This document shows positions 50,131-59,042 of a DNA stretch of 64,000 nucleotides, piece by piece (positions within the stretch are counted from its first letter, which is position 1; each line of letters begins with the position of its first letter). The DNA lies in NCBI RefSeq assembly GCF_014652575.1, contig NZ_BMZB01000002.1, positions 248,001 to 312,000 of the forward strand, read 5' to 3'. The notes beneath the pieces are model-generated. The model saw only the letters and a list, made by a program, of their open reading frames with translations, was not told the origin of the DNA and made no database searches. The translations under genes were made by a program, and so were the position numbers. This DNA is from Asticcacaulis endophyticus. Its GTDB lineage: Bacteria; Pseudomonadota; Alphaproteobacteria; Caulobacterales; Caulobacteraceae.

Positions 50131-53100
50131 ATGACCCGCTTCCTGTTGTCGGCGTCGCCTTTTGAGGCCAGCGCCAAAGACGATGACCGCGATGACACCG
50201 GCGTGAAAGCGCCGGTCGTATCCTTGCGCGCGGCGCTCAAAACGACGGCGGCGGTGGTGTTCCTGTCTGGGTTTGGGGTGACCTCGATTGCGCTGGCCAC
50301 GCCCGCCGTCAAGGCCGGTATCGCCAGCGCTATGGCTTCAAAAGCCCAGATCGATATCCGTGTCGGCCGCAACGACAGCGCCGGGCGGATTGAAATCTAT
50401 GGCTCGACCGGATCGCGTGCGTCGGTGCGGCGTGATAATGGTCAGGTGGTGGTGCGCTTACCCGGTAATTTGCGGCCCGACATTGGCGACCTCAGTGCCA
50501 ACCCGCCCGAAGGGGTCAGGTCGGTTAGCCTGCGTCAGGACAGCCGCGCTACAGAACTGCTGATCACCCTGAAAGACGGTGTCGAAAGCCATTTCGGACG
50601 CGCAGACGGGGCGGTGTTCGTGCAGATCGATCTGCCGAAATCGCAAGTTCTGCCCACGCGGGGCGAGGCGTCCATTACGCTGCAGGAATTAGAACGCAAG
50701 GTCGGGGTTGCGCCCACCGCCGATGAGACGGTTCAGGTTCAGGCCGCAGCCATTGACGGCGGGGTAGATCTGAGTTTCCCGTTCACGGCCCCGGTCGGGG
50801 CGTCGGTATTCCGGCGCGGCGAGTCGGTATGGATCGTGTTCGATAAGGACGCTGAGCTGAAACTGCCCGCGACCTTACGCGACGGCAAACTTATCACCGC
50901 CGCCGCCTTTGCGCGCAATGACGGCTTTACGGCTTTGCGTCTGACGGCACCGGCGGGGGCGGTGACGGCCAGTGTTGAAAACGGCACCTGGCGGGTGCGC
51001 GTCGGCGGGCGGTCAATCAATACTGAACAGGTCAGTGAGGTCAGTGTGGCGCGTGACGATACCACGGGTGCGTCGGCTCTGGCGGTTAATATGGCCGGGG
51101 CCGGACGGGTGGCGTGGATACGCGATCCGGCCATCGGCGATCGCATGGCGGTGATCACGGCGCGCGGGCCGGTCAAGCGGCTGATGTCGGAGCGCACCAC
51201 GCCACAGGCCGCACTTGGCACGACGGCGCAGGGCTTGGTGGTTGAGCGCATGTCGCCGGATGTCACGGTTGATGTGTCAGGCGATATCGTCACCATCAGC
51301 CGCCCCAAGGGGTTGTCTTTGTCAGCACCGGCCCAGTGGGCGCGGGCTGAGGATGAAACCATAAAGACGCTGGAATATAAGGCAGCGGCGTTCCCGTCCC
51401 TGATGGATGAGGAAAACTGGTCGAAGCTGCCGACGGGCGGGCCGATGTCAGGCTTTTTGTCGCGCTACAACCAGCTTCAGCAGCAGGCCGCCGATGAAGC
51501 CGATAAGGGCATCGGCGCCACGACCGGCGCGCGGCTTAGTCTGGCGCGCTTCCTGATCGGGCAGGGTCTTAATTTTGAAGCCATTGGCGTACTGGATTTG
51601 CTGGGTAAGCAGACGCCTGCCGTGCTGGGTGATCCGCAGTTCCGGGGCCTGCGCGTCATGGCCAAGATTATGGCCGGACGCTACCGCGATGCCCGTGTTG
51701 ATCTCGATTCCACCGCCCTGACCAGCGATCCGGCGGCTGACCTGTGGCGCGGCTATGTGGCGGTGCAGGAAGGCCATTTCGCGGAGGCCCGCCAGAGCTT
51801 CAAAGACGGTGCCGGGGCTTTGGATGTCTTTCCGGCGACCTGGCGCACGCGCTTTGCCGCTGCCAATGCCTATGCCGCCTATCAGACCAACGACCTGACG
51901 GCGGCTAAGGATATCATCACCTATGCGGTGTCACAGAACGCACCGCCGCTGGAGACGCTTGAGGCGCAACTGGTACAGGCGCAGATTTTCGAAGGTCTGG
52001 GCGATAAAAACCGCGCCTTGAAAATGTATGACGCCATTGCGCGCGCGCCGGTCGGGCGGATTGCGATGCCGGCTCAGATGCGGGCGGCGCGGCTTAATCT
52101 GGCGCTGGGGCGCTCAAAGTCCGACGACACTTTGGATAAGCTCAATGGGCTGAGGTATCGCTGGCGCGGCGACGATGCCGAACTGGAACTGCTGTCGACC
52201 ATTGGCGACATCTATCTGGGGCAGGGCCGCTACCGGCAGGCACTGGAGACGCTGAAATCGAGCGGTCAGCAGTTTGCGGGGAGGCCGGATGCTCTGCCGA
52301 TTCAGGCCAAGCTCAATACGGCGTTTCGCGGGCTGTTTCTGGACGGTCAGGCCGATGGCCTGCAGCCGGTTGAGGCCTTGGGGCTGTTCTATGATTTCCG
52401 CGATTTGACGCCGATCGGGGCGGACGGCGATGAGATGGTGCGCAGACTGGCGCGGCGGTTGATGGATGTTGACCTGCTCGATCAGGCGGCGGATCTGCTG
52501 CAATATCAGATCGATAACCGCCTTCAAGGCGTGGCCAAGGCGTCGGTGGCGTCGGATGTCGCGGCCATTCAGTTGATGAACCGTCAGCCGGAAAAAGCGC
52601 TTCAGGCCCTGTGGAAGACGCGGACATCCTTGCTGCCGAAGCCCGTGATGGCTGAGCGGCGCATCCTGGAGGCGCGGGCGCTTACGGAACTTGGGCGCAC
52701 CGAACACGCGCTGGAGGTGCTGGGGCCTGATAATTCCGGCGACGCTATGGATATTCGTGCCGATATCGCCTGGCGCGATAAGGACTGGGCCAAGGCCGGG
52801 GCTATACTGGAAAAGCGGCTTGGGGATCGCTGGAAGCGGGACGGCGCCTTAAGCCTTGATGACGAGTCGCGCCTGATCCGGGCCGGTGTCGCCTATAGCC
52901 TGATGTCGGATCAGCGATCCTTAAGCCGTCTGGCCGACCGTTTCGGTAAGTTTGCGGAGGGCGCGCAATCCCCCGAAGCCGTCCATGTGGCGCTGGCCGG
53001 CATGGACAATGGCCCCATAAACGCGCAGGATTTTGCCGTGGCGGCGTCCAAGGCCGACAGTTTTACCGGCTGGGTGGCGGGCATGAAAAAGCGTCTGCGC

Positions 53101-53181
53101 GATAAGGCGGCGACGCCTCTGCCGGGCGCAGGCAGCCAGAGAACGGCGGCAAATCAGGCCCCGGCTGCGCCCAAAGCGTAA
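50131..53181 (+). CDS. Large flagellar-cluster protein with TPR-like repeats
   Basis: A 1016-residue exported protein. After a short polar N-terminus there is an internal membrane/signal helix (about 40-60, TTAAVVFLSGFGVTSIALA), then a beta-rich half with repeated short strands (SASVRRDNGQVVVRLP ... GADGAVFVQIDLP type), and a helical half (about 430-960) with many TPR-like units (FEAIGVLDLLGKQTP, YRDARVDLDST, GRYRQALETLKSSGQQF). Related proteins are encoded at this place in Caulobacter flagellar clusters (the flaEY-type genes). Precise role unknown. ATG 50131 chosen over an upstream GTG. Last gene of the fliL operon, 20 bp after motE. Confidence 0.75.
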   Translation: MTRFLLSASPFEASAKDDDRDDTGVKAPVVSLRAALKTTAAVVFLSGFGVTSIALATPAVKAGIASAMASKAQIDIRVGRNDSAGRIEIYGSTGSRASVRRDNGQVVVRLPGNLRPDIGDLSANPPEGVRSVSLRQDSRATELLITLKDGVESHFGRADGAVFVQIDLPKSQVLPTRGEASITLQELERKVGVAPTADETVQVQAAAIDGGVDLSFPFTAPVGASVFRRGESVWIVFDKDAELKLPATLRDGKLITAAAFARNDGFTALRLTAPAGAVTASVENGTWRVRVGGRSINTEQVSEVSVARDDTTGASALAVNMAGAGRVAWIRDPAIGDRMAVITARGPVKRLMSERTTPQAALGTTAQGLVVERMSPDVTVDVSGDIVTISRPKGLSLSAPAQWARAEDETIKTLEYKAAAFPSLMDEENWSKLPTGGPMSGFLSRYNQLQQQAADEADKGIGATTGARLSLARFLIGQGLNFEAIGVLDLLGKQTPAVLGDPQFRGLRVMAKIMAGRYRDARVDLDSTALTSDPAADLWRGYVAVQEGHFAEARQSFKDGAGALDVFPATWRTRFAAANAYAAYQTNDLTAAKDIITYAVSQNAPPLETLEAQLVQAQIFEGLGDKNRALKMYDAIARAPVGRIAMPAQMRAARLNLALGRSKSDDTLDKLNGLRYRWRGDDAELELLSTIGDIYLGQGRYRQALETLKSSGQQFAGRPDALPIQAKLNTAFRGLFLDGQADGLQPVEALGLFYDFRDLTPIGADGDEMVRRLARRLMDVDLLDQAADLLQYQIDNRLQGVAKASVASDVAAIQLMNRQPEKALQALWKTRTSLLPKPVMAERRILEARALTELGRTEHALEVLGPDNSGDAMDIRADIAWRDKDWAKAGAILEKRLGDRWKRDGALSLDDESRLIRAGVAYSLMSDQRSLSRLADRFGKFAEGAQSPEAVHVALAGMDNGPINAQDFAVAASKADSFTGWVAGMKKRLRDKAATPLPGAGSQRTAANQAPAAPKA

Positions 53182-53290
53182 TCTTTGCACATATCGGACG
53201 GGCTCTGACGCGAGATAGAGACCGAAAACCGCTTACACTTTGCATCAGATCACTTTAGACTCACAGCCTGTTTTTCAGGGAGAGATCGGT

Positions 53291-54190
53291 ATGAATGTGT
53301 TCAATATGTCTAAAGGGGGCTCCGGTTCCGGTGCGGGTGGACCGCGCAAGGTCAATATGAATATCGTCCTGATCGGGGCGGCGGCGGTGCTGGCTCTGAT
53401 GGGGCTGGCCTCATGCGGGCAGACCATTCAACCGGGCAATGTCGGGGTGAAAATTCGCACCCTTGGGCCAAGTGCGGGGGTTGATCCGGTGCCGCTGAGA
53501 TCGGGCTGGCACATCAACCTGCCGGGCGAGCGCATAGCCGAGTTTCCGGTCATTCAGCGCACCTACACCTACACGCGTGAGTCTGATGAACGCGGGCCGG
53601 AAAACGAAGAAGTCGCGTTCTCGGATAATAATGCCCTGCCGATGACAGCGGACGTACAACTTGTCATGCGTATCGACCCGGCTAAGGCGCCAGCGCTCTA
53701 TACCCGCTATCGCCTGAGCTTCGATCAGATGTTCGAAGGCCCGATCCGTAACGATGTCCGTTCAGCCATCGCGGCTGAAACCGAACTGGTCAGCGTGGAG
53801 TTCCTGTACCGCGGCGGCCGTCAGCAGGTGATCCAAAAGGCCCTGGCCCGCGTCAACCGCAAATGGGAGCCGCAAGGCGTCAACGTCAGCCAACTCGACT
53901 GGATCGGCACCATCCGCTATCCGCAGGTGATCCTCGATTCCATTCAGGCCAAGACTAAGGCTGATGCCGATGCCTCTGCCGCGACCGCACAAGTGGCGGT
54001 GTCCAAGGCCCAGGCCGATGCCAAGATCGAAGAAGCCCGCGGTCAGGCCGAGGCTAACCGGCTGATCGCCCAGTCTATCGCCGCCAGCCCCGGTGTCGTG
54101 CAATTACGCGCCATTGAAAAGTGGGACGGCAAGCTGCCGCAGGTTACCGGATCGGCCACGCCGTTTATCAACCTGAAAAACGCCGAATAG
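53291..54190 (+). CDS. SPFH/Band 7 (prohibitin-like) membrane protein
   Basis: A 299-residue membrane-anchored protein: helix MNIVLIGAAAVLALMGLAS followed by a Cys (LASCG, possibly a lipobox), then an SPFH domain (GNVGVKIRTLGPSAGVDPVPLRSGWHINLP, partial; FPVIQRTYTYTRE; DVQLVMRIDP) and a coiled C-terminal region with Ala-rich heptads (DADASAATAQVAVSKAQADAKIEEARGQ, partial). Members organise membrane domains or regulate proteases such as FtsH. ATG 53291 has a strong GGGAGAG site; an earlier in-frame start lacks one. A terminator follows. Confidence 0.87.
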   Translation: MNVFNMSKGGSGSGAGGPRKVNMNIVLIGAAAVLALMGLASCGQTIQPGNVGVKIRTLGPSAGVDPVPLRSGWHINLPGERIAEFPVIQRTYTYTRESDERGPENEEVAFSDNNALPMTADVQLVMRIDPAKAPALYTRYRLSFDQMFEGPIRNDVRSAIAAETELVSVEFLYRGGRQQVIQKALARVNRKWEPQGVNVSQLDWIGTIRYPQVILDSIQAKTKADADASAATAQVAVSKAQADAKIEEARGQAEANRLIAQSIAASPGVVQLRAIEKWDGKLPQVTGSATPFINLKNAE

Positions 54191-54215
54191 ACACGGGCAA
54201 CCGTAGCAAGCCAAA

Positions 54216-54246
54216 GGGGGAAGGGCGCAAGCTCTTCTCCTTTTTT
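54216..54246 (+). terminator. Intrinsic terminator after the SPFH gene
   Basis: GGGGGAAGGGC, loop GCAA, GCTCTTCTCC forms an 11-bp stem if G-U pairs are counted, followed by TTTTTT at 54241-54246. Confidence 0.85.
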
Positions 54247-54315
54247 AGGGATGGCCGTTGCCAATAGCTTAGGTTTCGGGCTTAAACTAAATCCGGGTCT
54301 GGGAATAATACGATC

Positions 54316-54831
54316 ATGGCAGCAGTTTTAGCCGGTGTGGGCAGTCTCATCGCGGTCAGCGGTCTGGAATTTGCCGCCCATATGTCGCACACGCCGTACT
54401 GGCAAATCCCTTTCATTACCTCCATTGCACTGGTCATGGGCTTGCCGAAGGTTGAGGCCGCTCAACCGCGTGCTCTGATCGGAGGCCATGTGGTGTGTGC
54501 GCTGGTCGGATATGGGTTGCTGTGGCTGTTCGGATCGTCGCCGTGGGTCGCTGCCGTGGGTGTCGGGCTGGCGGTGTTTGTAACGCTTCGGCTAAAGGTG
54601 TTTCATCCGCCCGCAGCGGTGAACCCGTTTTTGATTGTCAATGAAAGCCTTCCGATTGAGTTTCTGTTTTCGACCATTCTCGTGGGGGCGGTGCTGCTGG
54701 CGGGCTTTGCCTTTGTCTGGTCGCGTCTGAGCTGGTTTGTCGAACGGCGCATGCCTGCGACCGTCACCGAAGGGGCGGGCGTATGGCGCGCGCGGCTAAA
54801 CGCATTGCTGAAACGCAAGGTGGCTGAGTGA
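54316..54831 (+). CDS. HPP-family integral membrane protein
   Basis: A 171-residue protein with about four hydrophobic segments (SLIAVSGLEFAAH, ALIGGHVVCALVGYGLLWLFG, AAVGVGLAVFVTL, FSTILVGAVLLAGFAF). The motif FHPPAAVNPF is the HPP signature that names the family. In cyanobacteria some HPP proteins transport nitrite, but members vary and no substrate can be assigned here. ATG 54316. Unlinked to the flagellar genes by function; separated from the SPFH gene by a terminator. Confidence 0.82.
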   Translation: MAAVLAGVGSLIAVSGLEFAAHMSHTPYWQIPFITSIALVMGLPKVEAAQPRALIGGHVVCALVGYGLLWLFGSSPWVAAVGVGLAVFVTLRLKVFHPPAAVNPFLIVNESLPIEFLFSTILVGAVLLAGFAFVWSRLSWFVERRMPATVTEGAGVWRARLNALLKRKVAE

Positions 54832-54918
54832 ACCTTTTGGCCTGAGCTTGACTTTACCTGTGCTTGTCTTGGAAGTCGCCATAGGATACCGTTTCAGTCC
54901 AATTGCGGGAGGGATGCC

Positions 54919-55836
54919 ATGAAACTGTCGATCGATTTTGCCTTTGCGGGCTTTGAGATTATCAAGAAAAACCCGGTGGCAGTGCTGCTGTGGGGCGTCG
55001 TCTATACGGTGGTTAGTCTGGCCGCGACGGTGCTTATGGTTCTGACCGGCGGGACATCGCTGGCGGCTTTGCAAAGCTATGAACAGTCACCGCCCTCAGA
55101 CCCCACCGCCGTCTTCGGGCAATTGGCGGCGGTGCTGCCGTCGGCCCTGCTGGCGGGGCTTATCGGTCTGGTGGTCTCAGCCGTCATTCAGTGCGCCGTC
55201 TACCGCACCGTGTTGCAGCCCTCCGCGAAGGGCTTTGGCTATATGCAGTTGGGTAGCCACGAACTGCGTCAGATTGTTGCGACCATCCTGTGGTATCTGG
55301 CGTTTTTCCTGTTCTACCTGTTGTTTTTGGTTGCCGCTATGATCCCGTTAGTGCTTGCCAGTTTGGTAACGCGGGCCAGTGGCGTTCTGGGCGGTATCCT
55401 GATCTTTATTGTCGCCATCGCGGCTGTGGTTGCGTTTATCTATATCCTCAGCCGCTGGTCGCTGGCGCTGGTGCAAAGTTTTGATGAGCGTAAAATCAAT
55501 CTATTGGGCAGCTTCAAACTGACCAAAGGGAGCGGCTGGACGCTGTTGGGCGGCTATGTCCTGCTGACCATTGTGGTGATCATGATCGCCGCCGTGGTGT
55601 TCGGGGTTTTGTTTGGCGTGGCGCTGGCTATGGGCATTGGATTTTCCGAAGCTGCTCAGCAATTTATGCAGCCGGATATGTCGTCGCTTTCGGCGCTGTT
55701 CGGCGGTATCTACGGCGTTCAGATCGTCATCAGCGGCCTGTTGTCCGGTATTGGCTATGCGCTGTTCTACGGGGCCACGGCGGCGGCTTATCAGGTTTTA
55801 AGCACCAAAGGCACCAATGCGGCGGATGTGTTTTAA
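54919..55836 (+). CDS. Six-helix inner-membrane protein, unknown function
   Basis: A 305-residue polytopic protein. Hydrophobic segments: VAVLLWGVVYTVVSLAATVLMVL, LPSALLAGLIGLVVSAVIQCAV, ILWYLAFFLFYLLFLVAAMIPL, GGILIFIVAIAAVVAFIYI, LLGGYVLLTIVVIMIAAVVFG and a last one near IVISGLLSGIGYALFYG. A segment SRWSLALVQSFDERKINLLGSFKLTKG joins helices 4 and 5, like that of glycerophosphodiesterase-associated or DUF975-like membrane domains. No function assigned. ATG 54919 follows GGGAGGGA. Convergent with fliP, overlapping it by four bases. Confidence 0.65.
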   Translation: MKLSIDFAFAGFEIIKKNPVAVLLWGVVYTVVSLAATVLMVLTGGTSLAALQSYEQSPPSDPTAVFGQLAAVLPSALLAGLIGLVVSAVIQCAVYRTVLQPSAKGFGYMQLGSHELRQIVATILWYLAFFLFYLLFLVAAMIPLVLASLVTRASGVLGGILIFIVAIAAVVAFIYILSRWSLALVQSFDERKINLLGSFKLTKGSGWTLLGGYVLLTIVVIMIAAVVFGVLFGVALAMGIGFSEAAQQFMQPDMSSLSALFGGIYGVQIVISGLLSGIGYALFYGATAAAYQVLSTKGTNAADVF

Positions 55837-56648
55837 CCCGTCCCCGTGCCCTTTTGAAAACTTTCGACCAGTGAGCCGGCGACTAGATTCCAGCCATCGA
55901 CCAGCACAAAGAAAATCAGCTTGAACGGCAGAGACACCACGACCGGCGGCAGCATCATCATACCCATACTCATCAGCACCGACGCGACCACCAGATCGAT
56001 CACCAGAAACGGCACAAACAGCAAAAAGCCGATTTCAAACGCCTTTTTCAGCTCTGAGATCATAAAGGCCGGGGTGATGACGGTGATCGGCAGATCGATG
56101 GCTTCCTGCGGACGCTCCACCTTGGACAGGCGCACAAACAGGGCCAGATCCTTTTCATCGACCTGAGACAGCATAAAGCGTTTGGCGGGTTCGGACGCGG
56201 CATCAAAGGCTTGGGGGAGTTCCATTTCCTGATCCATCAGCGGACGAATACCGGCCTGATAGGCTTCCTGATAGGTCGGGGCCATGACGATGGCCGACAG
56301 GAACAGTGACAGGGAAATGATCACCGCATTGGGCGGGCTTTGTTGCAGACCAAGGGCTGTCCGCAGCAGCGACAGCACTACTACAATACGAATAAACGAC
56401 GTCGTCATGACCACGATCGATGGCGCCAAGGACAACACGGTCAGCAGACCGATCATCTGCACGATGCGCGAGCTTAAGCCCCCGCCGGTGCCGAGGTCGA
56501 GATTGATCGATTGCGCCAGTACCTGGGTCGGCATGATCATCATCGCAAAGCCTATGATGAATCCCGCCAGCAACAACCCGTAGGTGGCCCATGTCGGCAG
56601 CGGTTTTTTAGGTTTACACGCTATGGATGGCGTGACGGATTTGGCCAT
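55833..56648 (-). CDS. fliP: Flagellar type III export gate protein
   Basis: Core of the FliPQR export gate. The 271-residue protein begins with a signal-like helix (TWATYGLLLAGFIIGFAMMI), and contains the FliP motifs VLSLAPSIVVMTTSFIRIVVVLSLLR (partial), LGLQQSPPNAVIISLSLFLS, TPAFMISELKKAFEIGFLLFVPFLVIDLVVASVLMSMGMMMLPP (partial) and FKLIFFVLVDGW, all family-diagnostic. It overlaps fliO by one base (TAATG), so the two are coupled. The 3' end runs into the preceding plus-strand gene by four bases. Confidence 0.97.
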   Translation of the reverse strand: MAKSVTPSIACKPKKPLPTWATYGLLLAGFIIGFAMMIMPTQVLAQSINLDLGTGGGLSSRIVQMIGLLTVLSLAPSIVVMTTSFIRIVVVLSLLRTALGLQQSPPNAVIISLSLFLSAIVMAPTYQEAYQAGIRPLMDQEMELPQAFDAASEPAKRFMLSQVDEKDLALFVRLSKVERPQEAIDLPITVITPAFMISELKKAFEIGFLLFVPFLVIDLVVASVLMSMGMMMLPPVVVSLPFKLIFFVLVDGWNLVAGSLVESFQKGTGTG

Positions 56649-56998
56649 TACAGATCCTTATCCGACAGGGGGCGGGTGCGCAGAGCGGGCCTTGCGGCGG
56701 TTGTTGGCTCAGGCGGTAATTTCGGCTTGGGTTTTGGCAACTGGCGCGGTTCGATCAGTTCCTTGCCTTCGCCCAGCAGCAGCAGGCGTTCTTCGTCGTC
56801 CAGCCGCACCAGCACCAAACGTCGCGCCGGATCGAGCACAAGGGTTTCGACGACTTGCATCCGCTTTTGCCCGCGCGGGGCCGTCAGGCGCGCCATCAGT
56901 TGCGGCGCATAGCGGCGCAGTATGAAGGCCAGACCTAGAATAAGGCCCAACACTGTCATCAGCGCAAACACCGCCCTCAGCACGCCGACAAGATCCAT
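56648..56998 (-). CDS. fliO: Flagellar export apparatus assembly protein
   Basis: A 116-residue membrane protein that helps assemble the FliP ring. It has an N-terminal helix (VLRAVFALMTVLGLILGLAFILRRYAP) and the FliO core VVETLVLDPARRLVLVRLDDEERLLLLGEGKELIE (partial: LDPARRLVLVRLDDEE), then a Pro/Lys tail. ATG 56998; an upstream GTG would add six residues. It lies upstream of fliP and diverges from flgB across a 164-bp gap that contains a CtrA-like box. Confidence 0.88.
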   Translation of the reverse strand: MDLVGVLRAVFALMTVLGLILGLAFILRRYAPQLMARLTAPRGQKRMQVVETLVLDPARRLVLVRLDDEERLLLLGEGKELIEPRQLPKPKPKLPPEPTTAARPALRTRPLSDKDL

Positions 56999-57042
56999 AG
57001 ACGCTCCCAAACCCACACACGATTAGCCATGCCCGGCTGGGG

Positions 57043-57057
57043 TTAACAAGCGGTTAT
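57043..57057. promoter_or_regulatory. Near-perfect CtrA box between fliO and flgB
   Basis: TTAA-CAAGCGG-TTAT matches TTAA-N7-TTAA in seven of eight bases. A further TTAACCA lies at 57071-57077. The gap serves divergent fliOP and flgBC-fliE operons, both early flagellar genes under CtrA in Caulobacter. Confidence 0.55.
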
Positions 57058-57162
57058 CGTAAAGGCGTTGTTAACCAAAAACTGGGCATAATTTGCTTAG
57101 CTGTCTTGTCCTATAGGATGAGTCGGCGTCAGGTGGTTAATCTTTGTAAAGGTACAGCCTCA

Positions 57163-57570
57163 ATGGATCTGAATAAGATCGGCATCTTTTCAGCCCTGAA
57201 AACCCAGATGGGCTGGCTGGGGCAGCGCCAGAAAGTGGTGGCCCAGAACGTCGCCAATGCCTCGACGCCCGGTTTCAAGCCGCGCGATCTGCGGCCGCAG
57301 GATTTTGCCGCCGCCATGAAGGGGCAGGCGTCGGGAGAGCTTAAGATGGCTGCCACGCGCGCGGGGCACATTGCGCCGGCGGGCGGACTGGCCAATGCGG
57401 CCAAGGCTGTGGTAGCGCCGGATTCAGAAACGACGCTGGATGGCAATTCGGTGGTGGTTGAGGAGCAGATGCTCAAAATGGCCGAAAGCCGGATGCAGTA
57501 CGATGCGGCCATCGGCTTTTATCAGAAATCGCTGGCCATGCTGCGGCTTGCGTCAACCAGACCGAGATAA
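57163..57570 (+). CDS. flgB: Flagellar proximal rod protein
   Basis: A 135-residue rod protein. From ATG 57163: MDLNKIGIFSALKTQMGWL, the rod motif RQKVVAQNVANASTPGFKPRDL, and a C-terminal helix with VVVEEQMLKMAESRMQYDAAIGFYQKSL, the family's conserved end (partial). The ATG has AAAGG about ten bases upstream; the frame extends further upstream but without homologous content. First gene of flgB-flgC-fliE; 10 bp to flgC. Confidence 0.93.
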   Translation: MDLNKIGIFSALKTQMGWLGQRQKVVAQNVANASTPGFKPRDLRPQDFAAAMKGQASGELKMAATRAGHIAPAGGLANAAKAVVAPDSETTLDGNSVVVEEQMLKMAESRMQYDAAIGFYQKSLAMLRLASTRPR

Positions 57571-57580
57571 GGAATAGCCC

Positions 57581-58018
57581 ATGCCTACGATCAAATCTCA
57601 GCGCGGTGAAAACCTGGTTCAGAACTCGGCTATGGTCGCGGCGGCTTCTGCCCTTAAGGCCCAGCAGGCGCGGATGCGCATCATCGCGGAAAACATTGCC
57701 AATGCCCAATCGACCGCCAAAACCCCCGGCGGCGATCCGTACCGCCGTCAGGTGCCGGTGTTTCAGGCCGCCCCCATCGACGGCACAACCGGCGTGAGAC
57801 TGGCGCAGGTCAAGCCGGACATGAGCGATTTTAGCGTGGAATATGACCCGTCTCATCCGGCGGCTGATGCCAAAGGCTATGTCAAACGCCCCAACGTCAA
57901 TTCGCTGATTGAAACCATGGACATGCGCGAAGCCCAGCGTGCCTATGAAGCCAACCTTAACGTCATCGATACCGCGCGCGCCATGCAGCAGCGCACGATC
58001 GATATCTTAAAGAGATAG
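57581..58018 (+). CDS. flgC: Flagellar proximal rod protein
   Basis: A 145-residue rod protein: ASALKAQQARMRIIAENIANAQST near the start (rod motif), then GGDPYRRQVPVFQA, YDPSHPAADAKGYVKRPNVN and the C-terminal MDMREAQRAYEANLNVID. All features of FlgC. ATG 57581 is preceded by AAGGAA. Ten bases after flgB and ten before fliE. Confidence 0.96.
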   Translation: MPTIKSQRGENLVQNSAMVAAASALKAQQARMRIIAENIANAQSTAKTPGGDPYRRQVPVFQAAPIDGTTGVRLAQVKPDMSDFSVEYDPSHPAADAKGYVKRPNVNSLIETMDMREAQRAYEANLNVIDTARAMQQRTIDILKR

Positions 58019-58027
58019 GGTAGATAG

Positions 58028-58342
58028 ATGAACCCGATCCTCGCGGCCAAGGCCTATGGTGCGGCCCAAAGTCAGTTCAATAAAATCTCCGGCGGTGAAG
58101 AAACGGGCGGCACGCCGGATATCGGCTCCAAGTTCTCAAGCCTGTTGCAAAACACCGTGCAGCAGACCTATGCCTCGACCGCCAATGCCGAAAACCAGAT
58201 CGCTTTGCAGGCGCAGGGCAAGACCGAACTGATTGATGCGGTCACCGCCATTTCGAGCGCCGAGGCGTCATTAGAGACAGTCATAGCCGTCAGAGACCAA
58301 GTGATAGCGGCGTATCAAGAAATCATGCGGATGCCGATTTAA
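58028..58342 (+). CDS. fliE: Flagellar hook-basal body adaptor between MS ring and rod
   Basis: A 104-residue protein that joins the MS ring to the rod. It begins MNPILAAKAYGAAQSQF and ends with the family's helical C-terminus: TELIDAVTAISSAEASLETVIAVRDQVIAAYQEIMRMPI (partial quote: LETVIAVRDQVIAAYQEIMR). Length is normal. Third gene of flgB-flgC-fliE. The gap after it has a series of hairpins. Confidence 0.94.
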   Translation: MNPILAAKAYGAAQSQFNKISGGEETGGTPDIGSKFSSLLQNTVQQTYASTANAENQIALQAQGKTELIDAVTAISSAEASLETVIAVRDQVIAAYQEIMRMPI

Positions 58343-58383
58343 AAATCGTTATCCTTGGGCATCTAATACGCAGTCGTCGCTAG

Positions 58384-58523
58384 CGGGTATTCAGTATACC
58401 CGCGTCGCTAGCCGGCTATTATCTGCCTCAAGGCTGACGATTTTTGGGTCGATGGAATTAAGATGGCGCTTCACTTATACCTGCCCCGGCGTGCCGGGGA
58501 CCGCACGAATGGCCACAGGCCAT
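58384..58523. repeat. Cluster of three hairpins after fliE
   Basis: CGGGTAT-TCAGT-ATACCCG (58384-58402), CCCCGGC-GT-GCCGGGG (58484-58499) and ATGGCC-ACA-GGCCAT (58509-58523). The first is flanked by direct repeats CGTCGCTAGC. No T run follows, so factor-independent termination is weakly supported; they may slow transcription or be remnants of a mobile element. Confidence 0.6.
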
Positions 58524-58553
58524 GAGATGTGGTGGTGGGGGCTAATGATGGTA

Positions 58554-59042
58554 TTACCTGCATCCCGGTTTAGGCGTGGCGCCTGTTCCGTCAGGGAGAC
58601 GTTCAACGGGCCATTGTTTTTCTAAGCGAGTGATCATCTTATCAGCAAATTGTTCAGTTTCAGTGTGGTTTTTACCCCCTGCGAAACCTATCGCTATCTG
58701 ATAGCCCGGAAGGCTAATATTGCTGGCAGTAAGGCCTAACTCGTTTTTTCCGTGTACCTCAAAATGTACCGGAGGCGAGCCGTCGGCGCGCTTTGCATAT
58801 TTAGAGTCTATAATTTTCAAATCGCGCCGCACGTCTTCGCTGTAATCTTGAAATTTCATGTTCTCGTCAGAAGCTATAAGCTTAAGTTCCTCCTTTAACT
58901 GGTATATCCCTTCTTTATTCTGTGCGCAAAGATGCGTGGTTATAGACGGGTCTTCAATCCCTTCGCTGCAGCCTTGCAAGGGTAGAAAAATGAGAGTTGC
59001 CGCAAAGAGGCTTTTGATAATCTTGCTTGATAAATAGCCCAT
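58554..59042 (-). CDS. Orphan lipoprotein, unknown function
   Basis: A 162-residue protein starting at ATG 59042 with a lipoprotein signal (helix SLFAATLIFLPLQGCSE, lipobox LQGC). The mature part is soluble, with a helix-rich middle (KEGIYQLKEELKLIASDENM) and two more Cys (CAQN near the front, GCR at the end) that may form a disulphide. No family recognised. It sits reversed inside flagellar operons, and its codons and AT content differ from the neighbours, which suggests later insertion. An earlier GTG would add three residues only. Confidence 0.6.
   Translation of the reverse strand: MGYLSSKIIKSLFAATLIFLPLQGCSEGIEDPSITTHLCAQNKEGIYQLKEELKLIASDENMKFQDYSEDVRRDLKIIDSKYAKRADGSPPVHFEVHGKNELGLTASNISLPGYQIAIGFAGGKNHTETEQFADKMITRLEKQWPVERLPDGTGATPKPGCR

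Noticed and set aside
57080-57100. Sigma-54-like TGGGCA ... TTGC upstream of flgB
   Set aside because: Distance between the GG and GC elements is one to two bases off, which abolishes sigma-54 recognition; a CtrA box explains the region better.
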